Shown here piece by piece: positions 36,588-45,294 of a DNA stretch of 64,000 nt. Numbering within the stretch: the stretch's first letter is position 1; each line of letters begins with the position of its first letter. Under the pieces are notes generated by a model. That model did not search any database, was not told the origin of the DNA, and was given only the letters and a program-made list of their open reading frames with translations. Source of the stretch: Vibrio amylolyticus (GTDB lineage Bacteria > Pseudomonadota > Gammaproteobacteria > Enterobacterales > Vibrionaceae); NCBI RefSeq assembly GCF_023145695.1, contig NZ_JAJHVV010000011.1:62001-126000 (forward strand), read 5' to 3'. The position numbers and the translations under genes were made by a program.

Positions 36588-38183
36588 TTGATCTCCACTG
36601 CGAATATCACACAACAATTTGGCGCTAAGCCACTATTTGAAAACATTTCTGTCAAATTTGGCGAAGGCAATCGCTATGGCTTAATCGGCGCGAATGGTTG
36701 TGGTAAATCAACCTTTATGAAGATTCTTAGCGGTGAGTTAGAGCCTACTGGTGGTAACGTGAGTTACGATCCTAACGAACGCGTTGCTAAGCTAAACCAA
36801 GACCAATTCGCCTACGAAGAGTTCACTGTAATTGATACCGTTATCATGGGTTACAAAGAGCTGTGGGAAGTAAAGCTTGAGCGTGACCGTATCTATTCTT
36901 TAACAGAAATGAGCGAAGAAGATGGAATGAAGGTTGCCGATTTAGAAGTTCAGTTTGCTGAAATGGACGGCTACATGGCTGAAGCGAAAGCAGGTGAGCT
37001 TCTTCTTGCGGTAGGTATTCCAGAAGCACAACACTTCGGCTTGATGAGTGAAGTGGCTCCAGGTTGGAAACTTCGTGTGCTACTGGCGCAAGTACTGTTC
37101 GCCGACCCGCATATCATGCTTCTTGATGAACCAACCAACAACTTGGATATGGACACTATCGCATGGTTAGAAGAGACGTTAAACCAACGTAACTGTACCA
37201 TGATCATCATCTCGCATGACCGTCACTTCCTAAACTCTGTATGTACGCATATGGCTGACTTGGATTACGGTGAGCTTAGCTTATTCCCAGGTAGCTACGA
37301 TGAATACATGACCGCAGCAACCCAAGCTCGCGAACGTCTATTAACAGACAACGCGAAAAAGAAAGCACAAATTGCTGAGCTTCAAACGTTCGTTTCTCGA
37401 TTTTCTGCTAACGCATCTAAAGCGAAGCAAGCAACCTCTCGTGCTAAACAGATCGATAAGATTCAGCTAGCCGAAGTAAAAGCGTCTAGCCGTCAGAGCC
37501 CATTCATTCGTTTCGAACAATCGAAAGAGCTATTCCGTAACGCGTTGGTTATTGAAAACTTATCTCAAGGTTTTGAAGACGACCTTTTCAACAAGTTTGA
37601 TGGAATCTTCGAAGTCGGTGAGCGTGTTGCGATTATTGGTGAGAATGGCGTAGGTAAAACAACGCTTCTGAACACTTTAGCGGGCGAATTAGCGCCACGT
37701 ACTGGTGAATACAAGTGGTCAGAAAACTCTAATATTGGTTACTACGCACAAGATCACGCTCATGACTTTGAAAAAGACATGAACCTGTTTGATTGGATGA
37801 GCCAATGGCGTCAAGAAGGAGAAGACGAGCAGGTTGTTCGTGGCTTCCTAGGCCGTATGATTTTTGGTCAAGACGACATTAAAAAATCGGTAAAAGTTAT
37901 CTCTGGTGGTGAGCAAGGCCGTATGCTTCTAGGCAAGATCATGATGCATAAACCAAACATCCTACTTATGGATGAACCAACGAACCACATGGATATGGAA
38001 TCCATCGAAGCGTTGAACTTAGCGCTTGAGAACTACAAAGGTACACTGTTCTTCGTTTCACACGACCGTGTATTCGTTGATTCACTTGCTACACGTATCC
38101 TAGAAATCAAAGATGGCAAAATCAACGATTTCCGTGGTACGTACGCAGAGCTTTTAAAATCAAGAGAAGCTCAAGCTAAATAG
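36588..38183 (+). CDS. ybiT: YbiT-type ABC-F translation factor
   Basis: 531 residues with two ABC ATPase domains and the P-site-tRNA-interaction linker between them. The first P-loop is GANGCGKST and the second GENGVGKTT; both Walker B motifs (LLDEPTNNLDMD, LMDEPTNHMDME) are intact. Near-identity to E. coli YbiT in order and length (530) is evident. ABC-F proteins act on the ribosome to relieve stalls. The frame opens at 36516, but the natural start is the TTG at 36588, with AAGG 8 bases upstream, aligning with the E. coli start. Confidence 0.9.
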   Translation: MISTANITQQFGAKPLFENISVKFGEGNRYGLIGANGCGKSTFMKILSGELEPTGGNVSYDPNERVAKLNQDQFAYEEFTVIDTVIMGYKELWEVKLERDRIYSLTEMSEEDGMKVADLEVQFAEMDGYMAEAKAGELLLAVGIPEAQHFGLMSEVAPGWKLRVLLAQVLFADPHIMLLDEPTNNLDMDTIAWLEETLNQRNCTMIIISHDRHFLNSVCTHMADLDYGELSLFPGSYDEYMTAATQARERLLTDNAKKKAQIAELQTFVSRFSANASKAKQATSRAKQIDKIQLAEVKASSRQSPFIRFEQSKELFRNALVIENLSQGFEDDLFNKFDGIFEVGERVAIIGENGVGKTTLLNTLAGELAPRTGEYKWSENSNIGYYAQDHAHDFEKDMNLFDWMSQWRQEGEDEQVVRGFLGRMIFGQDDIKKSVKVISGGEQGRMLLGKIMMHKPNILLMDEPTNHMDMESIEALNLALENYKGTLFFVSHDRVFVDSLATRILEIKDGKINDFRGTYAELLKSREAQAK

Positions 38184-38210
38184 TGCGACCTCTATAAGAA
38201 CATAACGTTT

Positions 38211-38235
38211 AAGGCTCCTAGTTAGGAGCCTTTTA
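38211..38235 (+). terminator. terminator after ybiT
   Basis: Stem AAGGCTCCTA / TAGGAGCCTT with a two-base loop, followed by TTATTTTTT. Confidence 0.88.
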
Positions 38236-38276
38236 TTTTTTGCTACTTTATTTCTTTCGAGCTTTTGACTACGAGA

Positions 38277-40163
38277 CTAATACTTGAATTGGGCGACAAC
38301 CCCTTTTAGTTTCTGACTAACATTAATCACTTCTTGGCTCGACGTTCCCGTTTTCGCTACTTGCACCGCTGTACTTCCAGCTAAATCAGCAATTTGAGTA
38401 ATATTACGATCGATTTCCGCAGATACCATGGATTGTTCCTCCGAAGCCGTTGCAATAAGAGCATTCATATCAAACACTTCCGTAATTTGATCAACGATCT
38501 TCTGTATTGAGTGAACCGCTTCTACGGTGTGATTATTGGAGATATTGACTTGTTCTAAGCTCTCTTGCATCGTTTTCACTGTACTCTCTACGCCGGAAGT
38601 TAAACCATTGATGGTATCTTCAATCTGTTGGGTAGATTCGTTTGTTTTTTGGGATAACTGTCTTACTTCATCGGCAACAACCGCAAAACCTCTGCCATTT
38701 TCTCCCGCACGAGCCGCTTCTATTGCGGCGTTTAACGCAAGAAGATTGGTTTGCTCTGCAATACTGGTAATCGTAGATATGACATGTTTGATTTCATGGC
38801 TGTGTACCGATAGTTCATGCACTAATTGTTGTGAATCTCCAATATTTGTTGCTAGCACTTGGATACTTTCGCCTGCAACATTGGTGATCTGCATGCTTTT
38901 TTCTGCTTCATTTTTTACACGCAAAGCATTGTCAGCGGCACTTTCTATGTTGGCTGTGATCTCGTTACTCGTCATAACGAGTTCATTAACCGCAGTGGCC
39001 ACTGATTCAGACTCTTGTTTTTGCTGCTCAGCGTTCATCATACTTTGTTTAGCGGCTTGCTCTGAAGTAGTAGCGCAGTCGGATAGGGTATGCATAACAG
39101 ACGCAATTTCAGATATGTTTGTGTGAAGCTTGGCAACGAAAGTATCAAAAGAGTTGGCCAGTTGAGCTAATTCATCTTGGCCCTTTGCATTCATTCTTAC
39201 CGTTAAATCACCGTTACCTTCAGAAATGTCCTTCATTAGGTTGGTAATTTTTCCAATTCGTGACGTTATACTCTTGCCTATAAATAGAAGCATGGAAGAG
39301 ACAATCAGTGCGATGCTTGCTCCTATGATTTGGAGCTTTAAGGTAACTTGTGTTATTGCTACGGCATTCAACTCTGTGACTTGATCTTGTAGTGTGTGTA
39401 TAGCTTCCTCCGTTCGGTGTACATTCGTTCTTAGATTACCTTGGAGCCCTGATTGAGCTGTTAACCCAATCAATTGATGTGAATCTAATAACGCTAGGAC
39501 TGATTGTCTGTAAGCATTCACGGCCGTTTCAATAGTAGGATAGCGTTGAGACAAAAGAACAAAGGTTTCAATTTCTGTTATGAATAGATTCAAAGAATCA
39601 CGATTAGGGTTTCCTTTGAACTGTAAGCTTCGATTCAACAACAACGTATATGCGCTTTGTAAACTCACATCTTGGAGAGCGTTCACCTTCTCAGATAAGT
39701 TTATCCGAGTTTCAATAACATCCAAGGTTAGGCCTTCGCCACTTACAGTACCTTGTAAGAGTAATTGTTCTGCTAGTTGGCGAAATTGTTGCTGATAAAG
39801 GGTTAGGGTATCTAGAGATATCGAGACTGGATCCTGAATTAAGGCTTTTTGATCCGGCAACAATTGTTGGATGTGTTCAATTCTCTGCTTTAGCTGACCC
39901 ATAGTTTGGTCAAATCGCTTCACGTACTTAGGATCCTGACGAGCTAAAAAGTCTTTTTCATGTCGACGGAGTGTGAGTAGGTCAATTTCACTGCTTTGAT
40001 TTTCATGGTCAGCCGTTTGTAAGAGATTAAGCTGGTTGAAACTGTACTGTTCGTAAAGGCCATATGTGAGTATTCCACTCAGCAAGAATAGAGTAATTAA
40101 AATAAGCTGAGCTCGGATCGAAAGAGACAGCATGAAGCGAGTAACAAGTGTTTGCCTAGCCAT
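38277..40163 (-). CDS. methyl-accepting chemotaxis protein
   Basis: 628 residues: helix at about 14-36, helical periplasmic sensor of about 240 residues, second helix at about 277-298, HAMP (GKITNLMKDISEGNGDLTVRM) and the signalling domain with AEQTNLLALNAAIEAARAGE at its tip. The sensor looks like a helical bimodular type. The ATG is preceded by AGGAG at 6 bases. It is a single gene; the ligand is unknown. Confidence 0.9.
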   Translation of the reverse strand: MARQTLVTRFMLSLSIRAQLILITLFLLSGILTYGLYEQYSFNQLNLLQTADHENQSSEIDLLTLRRHEKDFLARQDPKYVKRFDQTMGQLKQRIEHIQQLLPDQKALIQDPVSISLDTLTLYQQQFRQLAEQLLLQGTVSGEGLTLDVIETRINLSEKVNALQDVSLQSAYTLLLNRSLQFKGNPNRDSLNLFITEIETFVLLSQRYPTIETAVNAYRQSVLALLDSHQLIGLTAQSGLQGNLRTNVHRTEEAIHTLQDQVTELNAVAITQVTLKLQIIGASIALIVSSMLLFIGKSITSRIGKITNLMKDISEGNGDLTVRMNAKGQDELAQLANSFDTFVAKLHTNISEIASVMHTLSDCATTSEQAAKQSMMNAEQQKQESESVATAVNELVMTSNEITANIESAADNALRVKNEAEKSMQITNVAGESIQVLATNIGDSQQLVHELSVHSHEIKHVISTITSIAEQTNLLALNAAIEAARAGENGRGFAVVADEVRQLSQKTNESTQQIEDTINGLTSGVESTVKTMQESLEQVNISNNHTVEAVHSIQKIVDQITEVFDMNALIATASEEQSMVSAEIDRNITQIADLAGSTAVQVAKTGTSSQEVINVSQKLKGVVAQFKY

Positions 40164-40375
40164 AGAAAACTCCTAGTTAACAGACGTTAAGTAACCCCTG
40201 AAATATTATGGTTTTATGACATTTTTGTGACAGAGGTAATAAACTAATAGCAGTATTTACAGCCTATGCAAGTAGATGACTAGTTAAACTGATGAATATC
40301 GGAAAAATGCTGGAAAATTCCCACTTTTGTGAGGAAGCGGTTTTAATTGGGGAATTATTTGATAGAAGAGGCAAT

Positions 40376-40401
40376 AAAAAGGAGGCCAATTAGCCTCCAT
40401 A
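40376..40401 (-). terminator. terminator of fdhD
   Basis: On the minus strand GGAGGC / GCCTCC with a 6-base loop is followed by TTTTTATT, 25 bases past the fdhD stop. Confidence 0.85.
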
Positions 40402-40424
40402 TATGGCGTCGGATAAGACGAACG

Positions 40425-41258
40425 TTACTGGTCTTTTAAATGGCCTTTAACGTCAAAGTTAATTTTATCTGCGCCAGTAAATACTTGGAACCGCATTCCT
40501 TTAGCACGGGCGATGGTCGTGATGCCAAATTTCTGCGCTAAGTCGAGCCCCATTTGTGTCACACCAGAACGTGAAAGCAGGGTAGGTATGCCCATTTGTG
40601 CCACCTTAATCACCATCTCTGAAGTTAAGCGCCCAGTAGTGTAGAAGATTTTATCTTCACCAGACTCTTGATTAAGCCAAAGCTCGCCTGCCAGCGTGTC
40701 AACGGCGTTGTGTCGACCGACATCCTCCACAAAAGAAAGCACTTCGTTGGCATTACACACTGCACAGCCATGGACCGCTCCCGCTTTCTTGTAAGTATCA
40801 TTGTAGTGAGTTAAAGCTTCGAGAGCAGAGTATATTTCAGATTGCTTGATTGAGACTTGAGGAACTTGATAATCCTCAAGCTGCTTCATTACGTTGCCAT
40901 ACATAGTGCCTTGACCACATCCGGATGTAACGGTCTTCTTTTTTAACGCTTTTTCTAGGTGATCGGTGTTTTCTTTCGTGATAACCGCTGCGCTGTAAGT
41001 TTCCCAATCGATAATAATGGATTCAATCGCTTCAGGGTCAGACAAAAAGCTTTGGTTTTTCAAATAACCTAAAACAAGGGATTCAGGGCGTGATCCGAGA
41101 GTCATCAACGTCACGATCTCTTTCCAGTTAAGCATGACTGTTAAAGGACGTTCACAAGCAATCTGTTTAACGAGCTTTTCACCATATTCATCGAAGACTT
41201 CGACTTCCATGGTCTGCAATGGGTTTTCTGTTGTTTTTATAATATTAGGCTTAACCAC
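40425..41258 (-). CDS. fdhD: FdhD sulfur carrier for formate dehydrogenase maturation
   Basis: 277 residues. FdhD passes sulfur from IscS to the molybdenum or tungsten cofactor, a step needed for active formate dehydrogenase. The sulfur-relay loop reads TSGCGQGTMYG: the first cysteine of the E. coli CxxC is kept (C114), the second is glycine. GCAVCN and VGRHNAVDTLAG are conserved family stretches. I chose the GTG at 41258 (AGGAA upstream) over an ATG 18 codons earlier. It is divergent from the DUF3305 gene that opens the formate dehydrogenase cluster. Confidence 0.9.
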   Translation of the reverse strand: MVKPNIIKTTENPLQTMEVEVFDEYGEKLVKQIACERPLTVMLNWKEIVTLMTLGSRPESLVLGYLKNQSFLSDPEAIESIIIDWETYSAAVITKENTDHLEKALKKKTVTSGCGQGTMYGNVMKQLEDYQVPQVSIKQSEIYSALEALTHYNDTYKKAGAVHGCAVCNANEVLSFVEDVGRHNAVDTLAGELWLNQESGEDKIFYTTGRLTSEMVIKVAQMGIPTLLSRSGVTQMGLDLAQKFGITTIARAKGMRFQVFTGADKINFDVKGHLKDQ

Positions 41259-41357
41259 ACGAAATTCCTGTTTGATGAAATGTATAACTGGCGTAATTAT
41301 TGCTTTTATCATGCCAAGATTACAATAATAAACAGGTTAACTGTAAATAGGTGAACT

Positions 41358-41846
41358 ATGTCTAACAACCTTAATGATGAAATGGAAATGACCAAGAGTG
41401 AAAACGCATGGCCGATCCGTTGTCATTTAACCTCCCATGAAATCAACACTGGAATATGGTCGACCATTCAATGGCAATTAACAGGTTTTGATTTAACACC
41501 TGATAAATCAGACGTTGGAAATAAAGAAAACAGTATTAACCCAACGGCTATTTTAGAGCTATTTAAAGATGAGCGAACTGACTATCGCTTTAATCTTAAC
41601 GCTGTTAAACCCAAGCTATTTCTTGTACTAGATAACGTTGACGAGACAACGGAACAATCGGTTGTTGCGCTAACCGCCTCACAAAGTGTTGCAGGACAAT
41701 ATATGGATGGTGACTACCTAGTGCTATCTAACGATATGCCATTGCCCGTACAGGCATGGATGGAAGCGTACATAGGTCGACACGGTGAACTTATTGAGCA
41801 GCGTCGTAAAAAGCGTAAAGGAGCGGGGCGAGCGAGTGGCAACTAA
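41358..41846 (+). CDS. DUF3305 family protein
   Basis: 162 residues. The central sequence (WPIRCHLTSHEINTGIWSTI and the late PVQAWMEAYIGRHG) fits DUF3305, a family found next to formate dehydrogenase genes, function unknown. The C-terminus is strongly basic. AGGTGA precedes the ATG. It overlaps the DUF3306 gene by 11 bases, and the pair almost always occur together. Confidence 0.78.
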   Translation: MSNNLNDEMEMTKSENAWPIRCHLTSHEINTGIWSTIQWQLTGFDLTPDKSDVGNKENSINPTAILELFKDERTDYRFNLNAVKPKLFLVLDNVDETTEQSVVALTASQSVAGQYMDGDYLVLSNDMPLPVQAWMEAYIGRHGELIEQRRKKRKGAGRASGN

Positions 41847-42462
41847 TTTTATATCTCGATGGTCTAAAAGAAAGTTGAGTGAGGAAGACTCACTGCAATC
41901 CCTTGAAAAATCATCGGTATCGGAAAATATATCAAGTGAGGACAGTCTCTTAAATAGCTCTATTCCAGAGAACGATTCCTCTCGCATAGACAACGCCTTT
42001 GCACCGAGCGATGATTCGAATGTAGACGAATCAATCGAAACATCAGAGCAAATCGAGCCCCCAGAAGAGCAACCATCCTCTATTGCTTCCATGTTGACGA
42101 GTGATATCGACCCTCTTGTGAAAAAAGCGGCCCTACGAAAACTCTTTATGTCAGGAGAGTTCAGTGAAGTCGATGCACTTAATGACTATGATCACGACTT
42201 TAGCGCCGTCAAAAGCTTATCAAATGATGTCGTAGAAACATTACGTGGATGGGTCAACGATCACGAATTAACGGATAGCGATGCTTCTGAGGTGCCAGAA
42301 GAAGGTACAGACTCAATAACGCTTGAGGAACAGCAGGATAATACGGAACAGGAGCAGGTTGAGTTATCCAGTGACGTTCAATCAGACTCCGATTTAAATT
42401 TAAACTCTGACCATGGCCTTGATTTAAACGAGGGGCCAGTTATGAATAATAACCACAATTAA
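41836..42462 (+). CDS. DUF3306 family protein
   Basis: 208 residues, very acidic, low complexity outside the FISRWSKRKL start and a central block (DPLVKKAALRKLFMSGEF) that mark DUF3306. The start is taken as GTG at 41836 with GGAG 8 bases before it; an upstream ATG lies within the DUF3305 gene. Function unknown, but the fixed place beside DUF3305 and formate dehydrogenase suggests a role in enzyme assembly. Confidence 0.75.
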   Translation: MATNFISRWSKRKLSEEDSLQSLEKSSVSENISSEDSLLNSSIPENDSSRIDNAFAPSDDSNVDESIETSEQIEPPEEQPSSIASMLTSDIDPLVKKAALRKLFMSGEFSEVDALNDYDHDFSAVKSLSNDVVETLRGWVNDHELTDSDASEVPEEGTDSITLEEQQDNTEQEQVELSSDVQSDSDLNLNSDHGLDLNEGPVMNNNHN

Positions 42463-42602
42463 ATTAGGTACATTTTGACCATGCTGAGTGTTTTCGGTGG
42501 GACAAAATGTCTCACCCATGTTTTTGTAAGGTAACAAAATACACCAAAGCCTTTAACTCGCTGATTTTACTTCGTAATATTATTGGAATAGTAATTGCAT
42601 TG

Positions 42603-42640
42603 TTGCTCAGGTACTCCCTGTTCTCACATGGACTGAGCAA
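42603..42640 (+). promoter_or_regulatory. hairpin ending at the polyferredoxin start codon
   Basis: Perfect 8-bp arms TTGCTCAG (42603-42610) and CTGAGCAA (42633-42640); the last base is the A of the ATG. The only ribosome-site-like GGA lies in the 22-base loop. Folding would place the start next to a stem and could control translation. It may instead be a protein-binding site. Confidence 0.5.
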
Positions 42641-44307
42641 TGTTAAAAGAACTATTAAAACAATATACAAGTAACAACGGTAAAGCACGTAGCTACGCTA
42701 TTGAGAATACTGTTGAATTAACCAATCTTATTCCACCCACTGTCAGTTATGAAAGTGGGGGACATACATTGATCTTAGGTCCTACTGAGATCATCCAATC
42801 GGCTGCCAAACAGCTATCTAGCATGACATCACTGACCCTTCTTTCTACTGATGGGGAGAAAGGTAAGAGCGATAATATCTACTTCTCACACTCTATTGAG
42901 ATTTCGGGGTTTTTGGGTGCCTTCTACGTCAACATCTCGGTAGAAAATAGTGTATTGGCTAATAATCTTGCAAAGATCGCCGTAAACCAAGATTGCTTTG
43001 ATGTGATATTGGACTTGTCATTGAATGGTGTCATGACGGAAGAGGTGCCTGTTCCTGGTTATTACCCTGTTGGTCGTGGTTATCCAACGATGCAACAAGC
43101 GTTGGAAGAGATACCAACGTTAATGGGCACGTTCGATAAGCCTAAATACTTTAGATTAGATACTGATTTATGTGCACATAGCTCACGTGGCGTTAAAGGT
43201 TGTGATCGTTGTGTTGATGCATGTCCGGCTGGCGCATTGGAAAGTAAAGGAAGTGATAAGACGGGTTACAACATCGAGATCAACCCGTATCTATGTCAAG
43301 GTGTTGGAACCTGTGCAACGTCTTGTCCTACCGAGGCAATTAGTTACGCATTACCAAATCCGAAAGAGACACAAAAGTTTGTAGAGCGCACATTAGAGAA
43401 TTATACGAAAGCGGGTGGAAAAGCGCCCATCGTTCTGTTTTGCAGTGATCGCCATGAATCGTACACACTGATGGCTCTGAAAGCGCTACCTGATAATGTT
43501 ATTCCAATCGTGGTAGAAGAATTGCCTTCTGTCGGCATCGACACGTGGTTTACCGCACTAGCTAACGGCGCCACTCAAGTACTGTTTGCAGCAAGTAAAC
43601 ATATGCCACAAACCATTCTAAGAGTACTAAGTAAAGAAGTAGCGATGGCGCAATCTCTGTTAGCACCACTCGGCATCCAAAGCAGTTGCATTGATATTCT
43701 TTATCTCGAGTCACTACGAGATGAAAAACCAACGCTTCATACCGAAACGTTGGTTTCTCCGATAGGGGCACTATCAGGATCAAAACGCCAACGTTTATTC
43801 CAATCTCTTGATGCGCTATCAAGCAATCGAATTCCTGCTACGACCGTTACTGAATTGCCTATCAGTGCGCCTTATGGGTCGGTAAGTTGTGAAAGTACTG
43901 ATTGCACGCTTTGTATGGCGTGTGTTGCCGTCTGTCCGACTCGTGCTCTCCATCATAGCGGTGATTCACCTGCCCTCAAATTTGTAGAGCAAGACTGCAT
44001 TCAATGTGGAATGTGTGAAAAGGCATGCCCAGAGTCTGCGTTGTCTCTGAGTCCACAAATAAACTGGAATCAAGCAGAGCGCAGTGAAGCTCAAGTTCTT
44101 CATCAAGAAAAAGCAGCAGAATGTTTGCGTTGCAATAAGCCATTTGCACCACAGTCTATGATTACCATGCTTCAAGGTAAGTTACGCGGTCACTCTCAAT
44201 TCTCTGATGAGGCTGCAATCAACCGTATTGCTATGTGTGAAGACTGCCGAGTTCGTGATGTTTTCGAAACAATGTCTGAAGACCCAACTGAACAATTAAA
44301 ATACTAG
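42640..44307 (+). CDS. polyferredoxin of the formate dehydrogenase cluster
   Basis: 555 residues with four ferredoxin-type cysteine motifs: CDRCVDACP at about 190, CATSCP at about 225, CTLCMACVAVCP at about 425 and CIQCGMCEKACP at about 455, plus late CxxC pairs (CLRCNK, CEDCR). It should carry several 4Fe-4S clusters and move electrons or help load the enzyme. No signal peptide is seen, so it is cytoplasmic. It is followed 9 bases later by the chaperone gene. Confidence 0.85.
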   Translation: MLKELLKQYTSNNGKARSYAIENTVELTNLIPPTVSYESGGHTLILGPTEIIQSAAKQLSSMTSLTLLSTDGEKGKSDNIYFSHSIEISGFLGAFYVNISVENSVLANNLAKIAVNQDCFDVILDLSLNGVMTEEVPVPGYYPVGRGYPTMQQALEEIPTLMGTFDKPKYFRLDTDLCAHSSRGVKGCDRCVDACPAGALESKGSDKTGYNIEINPYLCQGVGTCATSCPTEAISYALPNPKETQKFVERTLENYTKAGGKAPIVLFCSDRHESYTLMALKALPDNVIPIVVEELPSVGIDTWFTALANGATQVLFAASKHMPQTILRVLSKEVAMAQSLLAPLGIQSSCIDILYLESLRDEKPTLHTETLVSPIGALSGSKRQRLFQSLDALSSNRIPATTVTELPISAPYGSVSCESTDCTLCMACVAVCPTRALHHSGDSPALKFVEQDCIQCGMCEKACPESALSLSPQINWNQAERSEAQVLHQEKAAECLRCNKPFAPQSMITMLQGKLRGHSQFSDEAAINRIAMCEDCRVRDVFETMSEDPTEQLKY

Positions 44308-44316
44308 GAGAAAGTT

Positions 44317-44940
44317 TTGGATAACCAATATCAAACATTGCGTGCTGACATCTATCTACTGCTTTCGACTCTGTTTCGACAAGCACCTAGGCCTGAACTT
44401 ATCGAATTTCTGTCTACGCTAGACATTGAAGCTGAAGACAGCATTATGCAGCAAGCTTGGACCTCAATTAGACAAGCCGCTCGTGAATGTGAGCTTGAAA
44501 GCGTTAGCGAAGAGTACCAAAACCTATTTATCGGCATAGGCCGTGGGGAAGCCGTTCTATTCGGTTCATGGCACATGACTGGTTCCTTAATGGAGAAACC
44601 CCTAGCGCTTCTTCGCCACGATTTACAAGAACTCGGATATGAAAGGGGTGAAAACGTAAAAGAACCCGAAGACCATATCTCTGCGTTATGTGAAGTGATG
44701 GCTCTGTTAGCCCAAGGAGATGAAGATGTTCAGCAGAAGTTCTTCAATGATCACATCGCCCCTTGGTATCCATCATTTACCCAGCAAGTTTCCGAAGCAA
44801 AACACGCCAAATTTTATATTCCAGCGGCTGAATTACTGAACGCTTTTCTGCACATAGAGCAGGTGAGGTTTAGCGAAAAAGTGTCAGGCGCGAAAAGTAA
44901 GCTCAATATCAATGTAAATAACATCAGTAATTCACTTTAA
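44317..44940 (+). CDS. TorD/DmsD-family chaperone for formate dehydrogenase
   Basis: 207 residues, all helical, with the family motif EYQNLFIGIGRGEAVLFGSW and the late EPEDHISALCEVM (E-PxDH). These chaperones bind the twin-arginine signal of molybdoenzymes and hold them until cofactor is loaded. The start is TTG with AGGAG 7 bases upstream. The client is very likely FdhA, encoded just downstream with a Tat signal. Confidence 0.87.
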   Translation: MDNQYQTLRADIYLLLSTLFRQAPRPELIEFLSTLDIEAEDSIMQQAWTSIRQAARECELESVSEEYQNLFIGIGRGEAVLFGSWHMTGSLMEKPLALLRHDLQELGYERGENVKEPEDHISALCEVMALLAQGDEDVQQKFFNDHIAPWYPSFTQQVSEAKHAKFYIPAAELLNAFLHIEQVRFSEKVSGAKSKLNINVNNISNSL

Positions 44941-44992
44941 CTCACTCCAATTTGGGTTTTGCAATTCTATTTATGCAGAACCTTAATTTTAG

Positions 44993-45046
44993 TTAGACAG
45001 AAAAAGCTAAGAAACGTAAAGCGTTCAACTACGTCAGTCTGTCTAA
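44993..45046 (+). promoter_or_regulatory. structured leader between chaperone and fdhX
   Basis: Arms TTAGACAGA (44993-45001) and TCTGTCTAA (45038-45046) pair perfectly over 9 bases, with a small inner AACG / CGTT hairpin. No T run follows, so it is not a plain terminator. It could be a processing, stability or regulatory element for the structural genes. Confidence 0.5.
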
Positions 45047-45070
45047 GTTAAGCAAGTAAGGAAGCAATGG

Positions 45071-45283
45071 ATGAACAATAAAAACAAATCAGATAATGGC
45101 AAGGTCGACACTAGCCGTAGGGACCTGCTCAAAGGAATAACCACAGCAGCAGTCGTTGGCTCAGTCGTGGCTGGAACAAGCACAGCGGTATCAGCGAAAG
45201 AAGAGATTGCCGTAAAACCTGAGAAGGCAACCGATGGTTATCATGAAACCCAACATATACGCGATTATTACGAATCACTATAG
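45071..45283 (+). CDS. fdhX: small Tat-signal protein of the formate dehydrogenase region
   Basis: 70 residues, nearly all Tat signal: SRRDLLKGITTAAVVGSVVA, then a short polar tail ending DYYESL. It matches the small formate-dehydrogenase-region Tat target found before fdhA in many proteobacteria; its role is not known to me. It sits 11 bases ahead of fdhA, so they are cotranslated. Confidence 0.8.
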   Translation: MNNKNKSDNGKVDTSRRDLLKGITTAAVVGSVVAGTSTAVSAKEEIAVKPEKATDGYHETQHIRDYYESL

Positions 45284-45294
45284 GAGCCAAACAA

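Noticed and set aside
38536..39126. Long open frame (196 codons) on the plus strand
   Set aside because: It lies wholly inside the chemoreceptor gene on the other strand and is a codon-bias shadow without known motifs.
41724..42092. 122-codon minus-strand frame
   Set aside because: It is antisense to the DUF3305/DUF3306 overlap and has serine-rich shadow composition.
45067..45081. Tiny ORF ATGGATGAACAATAA before fdhX
   Set aside because: It overlaps the fdhX start out of frame and is only four codons long.
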